From: Climacteris rufus
Taxonomy: Eukaryota > Chordata > Aves > Passeriformes > Climacteridae
DNA length: 64,000 bases
Assembly (NCBI GenBank): GCA_013398175.1
Contig: VZRZ01000533.1
Span: forward strand, 186,001 to 250,000
Reading direction: 5' to 3'
Shown here: positions 1-12,022 of the stretch, piece by piece
Position numbering within the stretch: position 1 is the first letter of the stretch
Layout: every line of letters starts with the position of its first letter
Translations under genes and position numbers: made by a program
The notes under the pieces: model-generated
Told to the model about the DNA's origin: nothing
The model's input: the letters and a program-made list of their open reading frames with translations, nothing else
Databases searched by the model: none

Positions 1-193
1 TTATTGAAATTCATACAGTTCTTGTGATACGGAACCTTAAAAATTAAGGTTAACAAATGTAACTAGACTGCAACTATTTTTATCTACAGTCTGCTACCTT
101 AACTCAGTGCCTTTTTTATATTTAGGTCATAAAGGATGGACAGACATTTCACCAAGTACCTTTGAGCAGTAGCCACAAAAACATGATACTTAC

Positions 194-226
194 CAGGACC
201 AAGAGCATGGATCAAGTCAAAATCAT
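194..226 (-). CDS. CD99: CD99 coding exon 4 (33 nt)
   Basis: On the minus strand this 33-nt exon has an acceptor (tttgtag) and a strong donor (CTG/gtaagt). In the frame continued from exon 3 it reads DDFDLIHALGP, close to the acidic D-F-D-L repeat motif of the CD99/XG family (known in human CD99 as a second D-D-F-D-L block). CD99 is a short, O-glycosylated single-pass surface protein acting in leukocyte adhesion and passage through endothelium; its ectodomain is built from very small exons, as here. Both junctions are phase 1. The following exons (rest of the ectodomain, membrane segment and tail) would lie left of position 1. The nearby 1-193 stretch shows no further exon. XG or CD99L2 are the alternatives within the family. 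Confidence 0.82.
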
Positions 227-1108
227 CTACAAAGAAAGAGGGGAAATTTTAAATGTAATGCAAAAACTGAACTAGTCTTAAAATATTTTTTACACAAAAT
301 ACACCTCACAATGTTTTCACCACAAATGTAATGATGTGTTCACTCACCAGTGACTCACAGAAAAGGCCCACAGAGTTACCAGGCATTACCTGCCAAAAAC
401 CTTTCTGCTTTTGGTGACCATGGGACCTGCCAAGGGCCAGCTCAAGGTGAGCAAGCTCCAGACATGCAGACTGAAAGCCAACAGAAGGGATTCCCACAGG
501 GCCTTCAAGCTCGTGAAATCACAGAGTAAATTTCTGAAAGCATTAGGAGCAGATTCTAAAAGGAAGAAATCCTTTTGCTGTTAGGGAACTGCTTTCTTTT
601 ATAGAAATATCACAATCTTGGGTGCCACTAAACCGAAAAATTCAGGATCTCAAATTAGTATGCACACTACACTTGATTTTACAGTACTTGATTTTATAAG
701 CCAATTAGATCTCACCTGAATCTGATGATGTTGATATTTTCGGAGTTATAAAAGGCTTCTTTGTAGGTCCTGTCAAGTATGGTTAGGGAAAAAAAATAAT
801 TTCAAATACTATTTTACACACCGTTCAGAAGCTATGGGAAGGACAAAGAATAAATATAAGTTCATGTATATACAATGAAATGCACAAGATCAAATATATA
901 CAGCAAGACAGTTTCTCCTCAAAGAGAAATCCTTAAGTGTTACAAAGACAAATTTGAGTTCTTTGTGGTCAACATCTTGACAAACACATGGCTGAATTGT
1001 TCCACTGAGGTTTAAACAAACCTTATGTGGGAAAAGTGTCATGCTTGGTCACACAGTGATACTTGGAAAGAAACAAGTTGAAAGAGTAGCCACAATTTTC
1101 CCACCTAC
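227..1108 (-). other. CD99 introns 2 and 3
   Basis: Two short introns (770-1108 and 227-715) separated by exon 3. Both have GT-AG ends on the minus strand. The DNA is AT-rich and I see no repeat or other gene in it. Confidence 0.75.
716..769 (-). CDS. CD99: CD99 coding exon 3 (54 nt)
   Basis: Minus-strand exon of 54 nt with acceptor ttgacag and donor CAG/gtgaga, phase 1 at both ends. It encodes PTKKPFITPKISTSSDS (first residue completed from exon 2), a Lys/Pro/Ser/Thr-rich linker. In the family, such a K-K-P linker sits between the two D-F-D-L-type acidic blocks of CD99, and the same order is seen here: acidic block (exon 2), KKP linker (exon 3), acidic block (exon 4). The Ser/Thr content fits an O-glycosylated stalk. 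Intron 3 (227-715) and intron 2 (770-1108) are short, in contrast to the 21-kb intron 1. Confidence 0.82.
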
Positions 1109-1147
1109 CTCCCAAAAGTGCATCTTCTAAGGATAACTCATCTTGGC
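1109..1147 (-). CDS. CD99: CD99 coding exon 2 (39 nt)
   Basis: Minus-strand exon of 39 nt: acceptor ttctacag, donor GGGAG/gtaggt, phase 1 at both ends. It reads QDELSLEDALLG after a glycine completed from exon 1, so the mature protein would begin near R-G-Q-D. This is the place of the first family motif (D-F-D-L-x-D-A-L). Here the L-x-D-A-L core is kept but the aromatic residue is replaced (D-E-L-S-L-E-D-A-L). The G-Q start followed by an acidic block and then T-K-K-P is also reminiscent of XG, a paralogue, but the second acidic block in exon 4 favours CD99. Confidence 0.82.
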
Positions 1148-2264
1148 CTGTAGAAGATAAAATAAACAGTAAGGACACTGCTTTTTCTTACTCAAACCCA
1201 ATACTTCATAAAGTAATAAACATGTCTCTGATCTATCTTGAGGTATATTTTCTTCTTCCTGAGTCAATCTAGAAGAATATTTCGAGTGAGGGCTGGAGAT
1301 AGACATTCTTTATTTCTCCAGCTCACTATCCATATGTCTTTTCAGAAAAAAAAAAAGGAACCACACTAAAAATTGGCTCTGTAGATATGACCCGAAGGGT
1401 TGGAACATACATTCCTGCAGTCAATAATGCACTTAATCCTTTATTCTTGCCACTGCTATTCCATGCTTTCTTAGTGCCATCCAGAGCATATTCTTTCCCA
1501 GCCTTCTTTCCACTGAACCACAAAATAAGCAGGGGGACAGCTTCAATGCATGACAACATACAAGATTCAAGTGTGAAGAGTAGCTTTGGAGCACAAAGGC
1601 CATTATGAAAGTTATGTGATCAGGTAATGGATTTTATATTTTGGCATTAAAAAATTAATTTTCATGAGTTTATAAGACTTATCTTTCCCCCTAACAAAGG
1701 TTAGCAGTATGAAGGTGGTTAAGGTATTAGCACATATGATTTTGAGCAGTCTTTTCAACTTCCTAAAACACAGATAGATGCAGCTGGCACCACTATGGGG
1801 TCTCCACTCCAGGGAGATTAAATTCTATTTTCAGTCCTTAGGAAAAGAACACTGTCTCTTCCTGTATTAAGTCGGTTACTAGAGCTACTGCTGCTTTCCC
1901 AGCCAACTGCAAAAATATACATGATACAAATGGATTTCACAGCATGAATATAGTAGTGTGATCTCAGCAGCAGAGGCTTGTAAGATAAGGGAAAAGCTAA
2001 AACAACTGCTTGGGGTGTTTCTGATTTTTCATCATCCCTATTGTCACTGAAACATGGAATAAGAAAAAGGCATGAAAGTAGATATCAGCTGTTCAAGAAA
2101 AAGGCATTTAAATGTACTGCTTCAGCCCCATAGAAGCTGGAAGACTGTTTCTACCTAGTGAGTATCAAGCCAGCCAGAGCAAAAATTATTTCCAGACAGA
2201 AACTACCTTAATTCAGAAGATGAATTAAGCATAAAGCATTGATGTGTCTGGCTTTTCCTCTAAG

Positions 2265-2462
2265 AATGTAACTACCCAAGAGGCATCAGAGCTGGCTACT
2301 GCAAAGTCTGAAGAGCGGAATAAAAAACAGACATCAAAATCAAATCACAAACAGAATGTTCCTTCCACTTACATGACAGAACAAGCTAAGACAAGGACAA
2401 GCCATGAATTTAACACTATGAATAATGGATGCACATATGCCTGGTACCATCTTTCATCTTAA
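2265..2462 (+). other. Unidentified exon-like open frame
   Basis: A pyrimidine-rich acceptor (cttttcctctaag) at 2,264 is followed by an open frame of 66 codons starting NVTTQEASELATAKSEE, rich in Lys, Gln, Ser and Glu, ending at TAA 2,460-2,462. The polar, low-aromatic composition looks more protein-like than most chance frames here, but I do not recognise it, no obvious strong donor follows, and it has no partner exon upstream. It lies on the strand opposite to CD99, inside intron 1, 0.9 kb before the stronger candidate at 3,384. It may be chance. Confidence 0.15.
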
Positions 2463-3383
2463 CTGAGGTCAAAATTGAAATCTCTTTCCCTTCTCAGATA
2501 ATAATAATAATGCACTAATAATGCCTTTTGTTTCCAGAAAAGAAAGGATTTTTTTTTAATAGGGAAGCAACTGGAATGGAATAAAAAAAAAGTGTTCAGT
2601 CTGGTCAACTAAACTACTACAGCAGAAACTGAAATCTGAAGTCTGATTCCCACGCTGTAACCTTTGAACTGAGAATGAGCATGGCCACAGCAAGGCGTGG
2701 AGGCAGCCCTGCCTGGCCTGTGACAAGCCCTTGCATGGAAATAGTAGCAATTAATGGTTTTACTGTGGTGCAGGAGCAAAGCACATTTAAAACGTCCTGG
2801 ATAAAGTAAGTAGGTATAGATCTGGAATAGAAAGCAAATTTTACTTGGTGTTCTTCATTCCAGGTGGAGATCATAAGCTGTTTTAGATACTTAGCTCATG
2901 AGAAACTACATAGAATGCAAATTATTTGCAGGTCATTTATCCAAAGTCGACACCATCTTGCAATACAATTTTTAAAACCTTTGTAAAATTAGCAGGTTCT
3001 AGGACACAAATGCCAGTTACACCTGGTTAGACCTACACGAAGAAACTCCCATATCAACAGGCAAAAGAAGGTCAAAACATTCAAAAGAAATTTTAGCAGG
3101 TATTCACATGGTTGTTCCTCAAACCTGAATTCTAGTTTGCTTGTTTTCTCAAGTACATACATCTCTCAGGGTACAGTCTGCTGGGAGGTATGCCTATTAC
3201 AGGACCTGGTCAGATATTTGGTAGTCTAAGAAGACATGCAGAAGGATCTGCTGAAGATGCATGCTCCTACTAGAGGAGGAGGGACCATCACAAACTGTTA
3301 ACACCATCTGTCTCAAAGGTATATCACTAAGACAATGAACATTACACTGGTGTGCATATTTCAAAATCCCTGCTTCTTTTTAG

Positions 3384-3640
3384 GAGTGGCAGATGGAAAA
3401 ACAAGCGTATACGCTCAACATTATACCTTGGTGCAGCTGAAATTTTTCCTGGAGGAGGAAAAAAGGCTATTTGAAGAGTTTCCTCCCACTGCCACCGTGA
3501 AACCTAGTCCAGGAACTCAGGATGGTTCCAGCTGCAGTAGTTTCCCTCAAGAGGAGGAAACAATTGTAAAAGGGTGTGCTTTCAGTGACATTGTTATTTT
3601 AAGGGAATTTGCAGATGAGCTTCATAGAAAAATAATCTAG
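3384..3640 (+). other. Unidentified putative terminal exon
   Basis: A strong acceptor (ccctgcttctttttag) at 3,383 opens an 85-codon frame (phase 1) to TAG at 3,638-3,640. Two AATAAA signals follow at 3,690-3,695 and 3,710-3,715. The protein begins VADGKTSVYAQHYTLVQLKF, has a charged amphipathic stretch (FLEEEKRLFEEFPP), a Ser/Pro-rich linker, and a second helical-looking end (ILREFADELHRK). Composition looks like real protein. I do not recognise a family. It could be the last exon of a nested plus-strand gene, a decayed retrocopy, or chance. No confident upstream exon was found. Confidence 0.3.
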
Positions 3641-3689
3641 GATGAGACTGTAGACTGTCAATGTCACATAAGACATATTTTGACTGAGG

Positions 3690-3715
3690 AATAAACAAAT
3701 TTGAGAATCAATAAA
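3690..3715 (+). terminator. Two AATAAA polyadenylation signals
   Basis: AATAAA occurs at 3,690-3,695 and 3,710-3,715, 50 and 70 bases after the stop codon of the frame at 3,384-3,640. This is where a poly(A) signal of that candidate exon would be expected. AATAAA is common in AT-rich DNA, so the support is modest. Confidence 0.3.
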
Positions 3716-5077
3716 AGGAAAAAAATCATGCTTTATTGACTGGGATTATTCAATATTCTGAAACCAAATTCGGCTTTCCAAGCATTCAGCAAGATGTCAG
3801 GCTCCTCATCAACATTACTTTTTTGAGACATCGTAGCAAAAAATGTCAACACCTAGCTTATGAAACTCATTACAATGACCTGCACTCTAAGCTACTGGAA
3901 ATCTGCTTTCTCAGCAAAGAAAGGTATTTCTCCACTGTTCATGACAAACCTTTCCATGTCTTTAAAGCAGTTGCTTTTATAAATGTACTCAGCTTTTGAT
4001 ACGGGTGGGTCCAACTAAAGTAGAAGTTTAGTGACTTAGCTGGACAGGAGAAAAGCTCAGTAACAAGGATTCAGCCAGTTCCAGGAAAGAAGTAGTCAGA
4101 AAACAAAAGAGAAAGCCACAGAACTAGAATAAAGGTATTATCAGGATCCCTGGAGAAAAAGTCAGCAAGAATATGCTGCACTCCCTACAGTTTTAAGGAA
4201 CATCCAGACCAACTAAGCTTATGAACATTTTCTCTGTCTAAACAAAGTTATTTACAAATAAAGCAGATATTATATTGCATATAAAGCACAATACAGCAGG
4301 TATTTCTAGCTTCTAGGGCCATGAGCAGATTCAAGAATACTTCAGAAGTGTCTACACTATTTTCCTTAATGTCTGTTGTTCAAATACCAGCATCTCAAGA
4401 GAGAGATCTTCAGCAGGCCATCCTAGTAACCAAGAGTTTGTGTTAGCTGGGGGGAAAACCGTAGGTAAAACAAAAGAGCAAACACAGGTTTTTAATAGCT
4501 GAAGAGCTAGAGGGTATTCAAGAGATCCAAGTAAGCATGAAAATAAGAGTGCTTTGCAAAGATCTATCACTGCTCTCAGATACTTCCTGCTACAGCATTA
4601 GTCATATTTATATTCCACTACAGAAGCTGACAGGAGCTTTGGAAAGTTCCTCCATTAGTCACATCTATGGTGACACACCAAGAAAGGAGACTTGTGATGA
4701 ATCACCACAAACATAACTTTCTGACTTGTGCAATAGACTCAATTTTGTGTTCCTAAAGATGCCGGTGCTCTCCCGCTTCCTTCCGTCCTTCTCTCCACGG
4801 AGCCTCGCACACCACGGTGCCCACGGAGCCTGCATGCTGCAGGTGCTCTTCCAGCTGCAGGCCATGAACCGTGTGACAGTGGCCACCTTGTCTCTGTCCC
4901 ACAGCTGCACACCACCTGCTGCTCCAGCAGTGGCTGACCAACTTACAGTCATGGAGTATCTCCAGTTGGAAGGGACCTGTAAGGATCACCGGATCCAATT
5001 AAATTAAAAAATTAAAAATAAACCATATGAATAAGAGCCTCATTCAGACACTCCTTGAACTCTGTCAGGCTTGATTT

Positions 5078-5083
5078 CATGCC
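5078..5083. repeat. Target site duplication, left copy (CATGCC)
   Basis: CATGCC directly before the TG of the solo LTR; the identical hexamer follows the CA at 5,390-5,395. Confidence 0.8.
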
Positions 5084-5389
5084 TGTTGCCTTGCTTCTTG
5101 CAGCCGGATGTTTTTTACTTTCTCTCTCACAGTTCTTCTCTGTAAACATGGCCATGTTATTGTAACTGTATCTTATCATTCACAATCCTTTCTCATGGAC
5201 ACAGAACTTAGATGGACATTTCCTTTGACCACTGTAGTTGAGGGAGGAAGAACTGATTTCCTCCAATGAATAGTGATTTCCAAATGGATATAAAAAATAA
5301 AGAAGGCGGGTCTTGTGGCCCTTCCTTCCTTCTCTTTGATCCTGGACACAGGTGTCTTTGGCTCATCCTTTTGTGTCGCTGCTGTGACA
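5084..5389 (+). mobile_element. Solo LTR with 6-bp target duplication
   Basis: A 306-bp element begins TGTTGCC and ends GTGACA (TG...CA with short TGT/ACA inverted ends). It is flanked by identical CATGCC at 5,078-5,083 and 5,390-5,395. It has a TATA-like stretch (atataaaa, about 5,288-5,295) running into AATAAA at 5,296-5,301, so it is in plus orientation. A 6-bp target duplication is typical of alpha/beta-retrovirus-like (ERVK) elements. It interrupts an antisense CR1, so it inserted after it. Confidence 0.8.
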
Positions 5390-5395
5390 CATGCC
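5390..5395. repeat. Target site duplication, right copy (CATGCC)
   Basis: Second copy of the hexamer flanking the solo LTR; only one copy is expected in an uninterrupted CR1. Confidence 0.8.
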
Positions 5396-8283
5396 CAATT
5401 CTTTTCTGTCTGTTCCAGTGACCAACCACCCTCTCAGAGAAGAACTCTCTCCTAATGTCCAATCTGAGCTTCCCCTGATACAGCTTCCTTCCACTTCCTT
5501 GTGTCCTGTTGGAGGTAATCAGAGAGAAAACAACAGCACCTGCCCCTCTGCTACCGCCCTTGATGAAGCTGTAGACTGTTGTGTGGTCACCCCTCAGCCC
5601 TCTCTCCTCCAGCTTGCACAAACCAAGTGACTCCAGACACTCCTAATAAGTTTTGTCCTTGAAGCCTTTCACCATCTTGGTGGCTCTTCTCTGGCCACAC
5701 TCTAATAGTTTGATTTCTTTATTGCATTGAGGCACCTAAAGCTGCACAAGAGGACTTGAGATGAGACCGAAACGGAACAGAGCGGGACAATCGCCTCCCT
5801 TGAGCAGCCAGCACTGCTGTTTTTGACTCACCCCAGGGCATAATTGGCTGCCAGACTGTTGACTCGTGTTCAACTTGCTATCAACCCAATCCCTCAGGTC
5901 TCTTTCTGCAGGTTGCTTTCCAAATTCTTGTCCCCCAGTTTGTACAGAGAACCAGGATTTTCCCATCCCAGTTGTGGAACCTGGCACTTGCTCTTCTTAA
6001 ATTTCATACAGTCTGTCCTGCTCTCTAGCCCTTTATTTTTGTTATGTATGCAAAAATCTTGAGCTCAAAGAGGCCTCTCATGTCTGTAGAGTTTATATAA
6101 GGTCTGGCAGCCCTCTTGTGGGACAAGGATACTCGTAGCCACAAAAGCATTAACTTGGGCAATCAGGAGAAAAGCAGCTTCTCCAATTTCCAGTACAAAA
6201 ACTGGATAACTGCATTTTATAGTCTTGTCTCTTGTGCTCCTTCTTCTCAGGGGACTGAAACAAGGAGTAGAAATATTCAACACTTAACCATAACAGAACC
6301 CATAGAAAATACAGAAAGGTCAATACATTGGACCTTGTTCAATAAACACTTTAAATAAGAGAACAGAAATATCACATCCTTTCCAATCGTTTTTTAAGCT
6401 TACCAGCAATTTATTTCAATCCAAGTTTTGCCCCAGTTATCTACAATAAAAGACTTTTACTGAGCTCACGTTCAGACAGTTATTTTCTAGTATGTCCTAT
6501 GCAGTCAAAACCAAGAGGGTAGTTTAATTATAAAAAAATCTGGGAGAAAGGTGATTTAGTTCTCCATATCTTAGTATAAGAACTGTATCTCTAAGGTTTT
6601 AAATGGAGAGCCTGGAACATGAGAAGTACCCACAGGTAGGCAGCTAGAGGAAGTACTTAAAATGTACTCTTTCCTCTCAGCCAGTGCAGTGGTTTGCAGG
6701 TCAGATCTGTGCATCAGGCAATGCAGATAGGTGTTTACTCTCACTGCTAAGCAGCAGTTTATAATTAGCCCTGCCCAAAGCCTCATGAAATTAAATCGCA
6801 CACTGTTTGTTTCAAACCCTGTACCCACCTATTGATGTCGCTTTTCAAGTCTGGTTTCTCTGCAGACCAAGAGTAAACAAAAAAATTTTGCATAAAATTC
6901 TGTTTAGCAAATGAAGCCTTTTCCTACCTAAAGTAAATATGCCCCAAACATGAATAACAACTGTAAATCAGCCAAAAAAAGCAAAGACCATTTTTTACAT
7001 CTGGGGGAGTATCTGCTTTCTGCACATCTGGAGCATTTACTAATGTAACTGGTGGGAATAAAGTCAGCTAGATCTCTGCTGTAACCAATAAAAAGACTTA
7101 TTTCTTCTTCAAAGAGATGCACAAGACTAGCCTGATGATGATCACATTTATTTTTTGTACAGTGATCCAAAAGCTGCTTCTCTGAAAAGTTACTTTATTT
7201 GCACGTATCTTGAAAACACAGCACATAAGGAATTAGGTAATTGTGTGGCCTAATTTTCTCCTGGTCTGACTGGTAGAAAAGAGTTTTTAGATTTTTTAAA
7301 AAACTATTTTAATACTTGAATTACTGTTTATTCTATTCGAAAACTGGAATTTAATATTTTTAAAAAGCCTACAAGGCCACATTTTGACTCAAAACTATTT
7401 ATTTAAATAACTAGTAATGTGAGGGTTTTTTAACAAAACATCATAAAATAAAACATTTGGAGAAGTAAAAAAAAAAACATATTTTGAAGCACAGTTTGGG
7501 GAATTTTTCTTGCTTTAAAGTTTCCCATGCATTGAGCAACTTTCACTGCCACTTTCAGCTATGGAAAGTACAAAAATACAATGGAGCTCTTAGAACTCAT
7601 ATTAACTATAAGCACAGTTTTCCAGGGGAGGATTTGACATAGGAATACGAGGACAGAATGAATAGCTCTAAATCAGCAGAAAGCACCCAGAAGAACCGAG
7701 TCAGTTGCAAAGCTGGAGAATTAACACGATGGCAACAGTCCTGCCAAATGCTGAGCTGCTTATGTGGAAATGAGAAGGGGTAAAAGGGAACCATGCAAAG
7801 CTAAGAACTATGTGAGTCTCTTCAATCAAGTAGTGAGGATAAAGGAAATATTTGACATGTTAATCACAACGGTGAGTTAATCACAGTGATGAGTTGTCTA
7901 CTGCAGTCTGGTTGTTTTCTTACAGCTTGTAATTCTTCACACCTATAATGGATGTGACCATTTCCCCTCCATGCTACAGCTGGGATGTTTGGAGACAGCA
8001 CTCAGTGGCAAAACAACAACAAACAAAGAGCCACACATCCTAGATCTTCTTAAGCCTAAAAGAGCTTCCAAGATACTAAGAGCAGCAGCTTGGAAAGAGA
8101 TGAAGTATATTCCATGGCTTGGGGAAAGTTGTTTCTTGCAGAGAGTGATGCCTTAGGATTTTAGCTTTTATATTTTTCATACATTTGTAATCCTGCAATT
8201 CTTTAGTGTGTAACTCTAAGCTCCATATACAGTGTTAGCTACTGTTTTCCCATTTGTTAGACAAAGTAACTCCTCTCCAGGTC

Positions 8284-8594
8284 TGAAACCCAAGGATATC
8301 TTACAACCTCAGGCCCCAAAAAATGCAAACAAAAAGTGGGATGGGAGGAGGAAACTGGGGGTAAATGACTTCATTACCTGAAGCTGTAATTTGAAGATTA
8401 AACCCCAATATGCAAACGGACCAAACTTATAAAAGTACAAAATCCTGTGACCCATCATCCATTTTGGGTGTAGCCCCTAGGGGGGCTCTGTATGCCCTAA
8501 ATGTACCTTGAAGGCCCTTCAATAAATATAACCACTTTTTTACTCTCCTAATTTCGTGTGGCTTTTGTTTTAGGTCCTAACGGATAAGGCATCA
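8284..8594 (+). mobile_element. Solo LTR, avian ERVL-like
   Basis: Promoter-like and polyadenylation features are in LTR order: a TATA-like ttataaaag at 8,427-8,435, then AATAAA at 8,521-8,526, then a T-rich tail ending near ataaggcatca at 8,594. The wording around the poly(A) site (aaggcccttcaataaatataaccactt) resembles avian ERVL-group LTRs. The right end (CA at 8,594) is fairly firm. The left end is a guess at a TG near 8,284, and I found no target duplication. Confidence 0.6.
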
Positions 8595-8640
8595 CCACCT
8601 CCACACATTCAGAATAAATAAAACCCAGCTGACCACAGTC

Positions 8641-8737
8641 CTGGTCAACCTGCAGTTGCTGATCCTGCTGGAGCAGGGGTGGGACTGAAAGGGCTCCAGA
8701 GATGTCCTCCAGCCTCAGCACCCTGTGGTTCTCTGAC
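8641..8737 (+). mobile_element. CR1 3' end fragment, sense
   Basis: Typical CR1 tail wording: a gctggagcaggggtgggact segment followed by ctccagagatgtcctccagcctcagc and a decayed tctgtgattctgtga-like end (ccctgtggttctctga). It sits 46 bp after the LTR end at 8,594. Confidence 0.75.
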
Positions 8738-11700
8738 ATGGGCCAATCCTTCTCCCTGGACTATCCTTGTGCTACAAAAGTCATAGAATTACAAATAAAA
8801 TAAGTCACTTTGTCCATCTGCAATTCTTTTTACAAATGAAAACCAAAATACATTGCTCTGTCTCTTGAAGTTGGTAAGCAAAACCCTAAGCTACACTAAC
8901 AAAAGCTGTTAGAAGAACAGATGACAGAAGCATGGCACTTTCACCAAGAATGACAAGTTTTGAGGGCACTGGGATAGAAAGCAGAAAGAGAGGGAAAGGG
9001 TTTTGCAAAATGCAACAAAGGTGCTAAATCTACATGGCAAGAAATCAAAAGTTATTGGATGCATTTATTTGAATTCTATTCATTTTTTCTTACCTGTAAT
9101 TTCAGGAGGGCCTGACCACAATTCAAGACTGCATGTGTCACATGCTATGCTTATTGCTATTTCACCTACATACTTGGCCTTACCAAGCATAAATGCATTA
9201 CTAAAATTAGTGAGTATTTTAATTTATACTAAGTTACCTTTTGTGTCAGTTCAAGCCCTTGGGCAAACTACTGACTGGCAACCTGAAGCATAGGCTTTTC
9301 TGCATTCATGTGCAGTAAACCCTTGACAAAGGCCACAGATATTTGATTAAATTGCCTTGCCTTTGTTGTTTAAAGCTTGTTTCACCTGCATGGTAAAATG
9401 ATCACCTTTCTAGGTAAGTGGTCTTGAGTTCATGGCATCTTCCTCATAACAACACTGCTGTCACTCTGTGCACTAAACATGAAGCTATTTGATGTCATCG
9501 AGGCGTCATTGTCCCCAAGGCCACTGCTGGCACTGCCTTCGCCTTCTCTGCACCAACAGAGCACCTGCTGAAGACAGCCATGTCCTTCACCCCCTGGAGC
9601 AGGAAAGGCACACTGCTCCCTCTCCCTAGGTCTGGGTCTCAGTGTAATCCCTGTTCCTCTCAGGAGGCTCACAATGGGCCAAGACCCCTCTGATCTCCAC
9701 CAGCCTCTGTGGTTGGACTGGGAGCACTGAAGCAGTCTTAGGAAAACCTGTTCTCAAATCTCACCAAGATCAAGCAGGCGCTGTGCACACACTTTGCATT
9801 CAGTCACTTTTGAAATTCTGTCTTGGCATAAGAAATGTCAGTAGTTCATTATCTTATATGCCTAAGATACCAAAATGCTTTAAGTCCATGCTGCTCACAG
9901 TCTACAGCTTCAAAGTTTAAGCTGCTCAAGAGACAGGACTTAAAGTTTTAACAAAGCTGACAAGCCTTGCAGCTACTACTCACATAGCAGAAATTTCCAT
10001 AATCAGATGCATTCTTACCACAAGGCTCACATTTACTCCTGTTATGTAAGTTCCCTTCCCTAACTATTTTATCAATCAGTCTTTGTAGCATACAAGAATA
10101 TTACTTTTGTTAATGTATATTAGTTCACATTACACATTGCAATGCAATGAGGCAGTGGAATTTTACTGGAGACTTTGGTATTCATCACACTTAAGTAAAA
10201 GAAACTAAAGGACAGCTCAGCCTCGTAAATAACTACTTTATTTCTTGGAAGCTTAGAGATAATAAAACATATGCCTGGGCAACCAACATAATGTCAGCAT
10301 CCGAGCCCCTCTAACACCTCTTTGAAACCCTCCCAGCATTTTCTGTCATCATAATTAACTGAAGTGAATCTGTTTCCAAGAATGTCTGGATTAGTTGAAA
10401 AGGAGCAAGAAATAGAGGTGCTTTCCAAAGTTTTACTATGATAGTATTCAGAACTGTGGGTGTCAGTGACTAGTCAAATTGTGTTATATTGAACATTTGA
10501 AAGCTACAAGAGCCCTGTGTAAAACCACATTCAGGATGCTTCAATTTGGCTAGGATACCTCAGGCACACAAATATTTACTCTTGTAATTCTGCATTTTGC
10601 ATGCTAGCCCCTCTCCTCAGTTGGCAAAGGGTGTGTTGCAAATTTTCATTACATCCTTCAAAGGTCAAAGTCAGTATGACAGCACCTCTGCCTCTTCCAG
10701 TGTCAAGGGATCTCATTACTTCTCGAGGCTTTTGCACTTTTGCAATAGCTTCAGCAGCTCCTGACAAAAACCTTTCTGACTGACATCCTTGAAGCCTCTT
10801 GGTCTGAAGTGTGTTCTTCAAAAAACGGCCACATCACAAGCAATCAAATCTCTATATGCATTTCTACAGTCTCAGTATCCTGCCCAGGGCAACTGGGTGA
10901 TGTCTTGAGCCATGACTTCAAGGGCTGTGTGTTTTTTCTGCTCGTCCCAAATCAATAAATTGTATGAGATGATAGATAAAGGGCTTCCCTCCACAACTAA
11001 TGGTCAGGAAACACCAGCATTTTGTTTTGTCTGCATCCTCACACTCTGCATCTCTGGTAGCTTCTTGGATTAAGGCAGGGAAGAATGGAAGTAAGAGCAA
11101 TCCCAGTGTGGTGGGGGGCTCAGAGGGAAAAAAGGAAGTGTAGGAGCAAGGTTTAGGGGACAAAGGATTAGGGCAATCTGCACTAGGTGAAAGATGGCAA
11201 AATATTAGCACAAGAAAGAAGGAAGAGCTAAGCAGCCAAACTCTGTGATCTGGCAGGCATTGGGTAACAATTGGCACAGGCATTGGTTCCAAAACCGAAA
11301 CTGTTTTACTGGAAAATAATACTCACTCTGATTAAGGAAAAGAAACTAAATTACAATTTATGTTGAACTAATTAACACAACTTGGCTCTTCATTTATAAA
11401 TTCCTTCTTTCAAATAAAATTTATTCCAAATATACACCCATAATGCGTACAGATCAAGGACACTTATTTTTACAGCAGCACATTGAAATGTGGATTCACA
11501 GTAAGCAAGACTCTTTTATGTCTGCTGATACTTGCAAGCTGAGAGTTAATTTTGCAGCTTGTTTCTTTTACCTTCCTCATCAGAAGTCTTACCCATTCAA
11601 TACCATTTGTACACTAATAGTAAAGTCCAAACAAAGTCTGTCATCTAGCCAGAAACATTAACTGAACAGTAAAATTGATTTTGTTTTTCTAGACTCTTTT

Positions 11701-12022
11701 CCATTGTGGCTTGTTCAGGTGTGGCTAAAAAGACTCTTCAGGCTTTTCAATCTGTGTATTTGAAATGATCTTCTACATCTTGTGCTAAAAGAAAGAGCAG
11801 GACTTTGGGTTTTCTGACGAGGGTTTCCTGTGGGGAAGGCAGGGGTAGAGGAAACCAGACTCAGTATAGTGTTTGCAATGATTCAAATAATATTTTAATC
11901 TACTGCTCTAAGACTGTACCGTTTCTGGTACTAGTTGGCTCATTTTGTAATAAATGTATTATTCTACTCAAAATAGACATTGATGCATTTCAGTAGCAAC
12001 AGTGACCCTTTCCCTTCCACAG

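Larger units (their letters stand above)
4949..6016 (-). mobile_element. CR1 LINE fragment, antisense, split by an LTR
   Basis: Read on the minus strand this is the 3' part of a CR1 element: a reverse-transcriptase-end segment at about 5,750-6,016 (frame containing LRDWVDSKLNTSQQS), then the noncoding part with typical CR1 wording such as the complement of caccatcttggtggctcttc at 5,671, and the 3' tip at 4,949-5,007. It is 5'-truncated near 6,016, as is usual for CR1. The block 5,084-5,389 does not belong to CR1 and is an inserted LTR; joining 5,083 to 5,396 restores CR1 order. Confidence 0.85.

Noticed and set aside
4388..4422. Minus-strand 35-nt exon-like segment reading WPAEDLSLEML, similar to the CD99 acidic block
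   Set aside because: Length is not a multiple of three, so it would break the phase-1 pattern; exon 1 joins exon 2 in frame without it. The resemblance is probably chance, or a decayed exon at most.
4758..4948. CpG-containing stretch just before the CR1 tip, with open frames on both strands
   Set aside because: No domain, splice site or promoter feature could be supported; possibly an unrecognised repeat.
5208..5621. Minus-strand 137-codon frame
   Set aside because: It runs through the solo LTR and the noncoding CR1 region; no protein family is visible.
6928..6960. Minus-strand 33-nt segment with good-looking acceptor (gctgatttacag) and donor (gtaggaaa)
   Set aside because: The frame needed by CD99 gives VIHVWGIFTL, unlike any part of the family ectodomain, so it is not called an exon.
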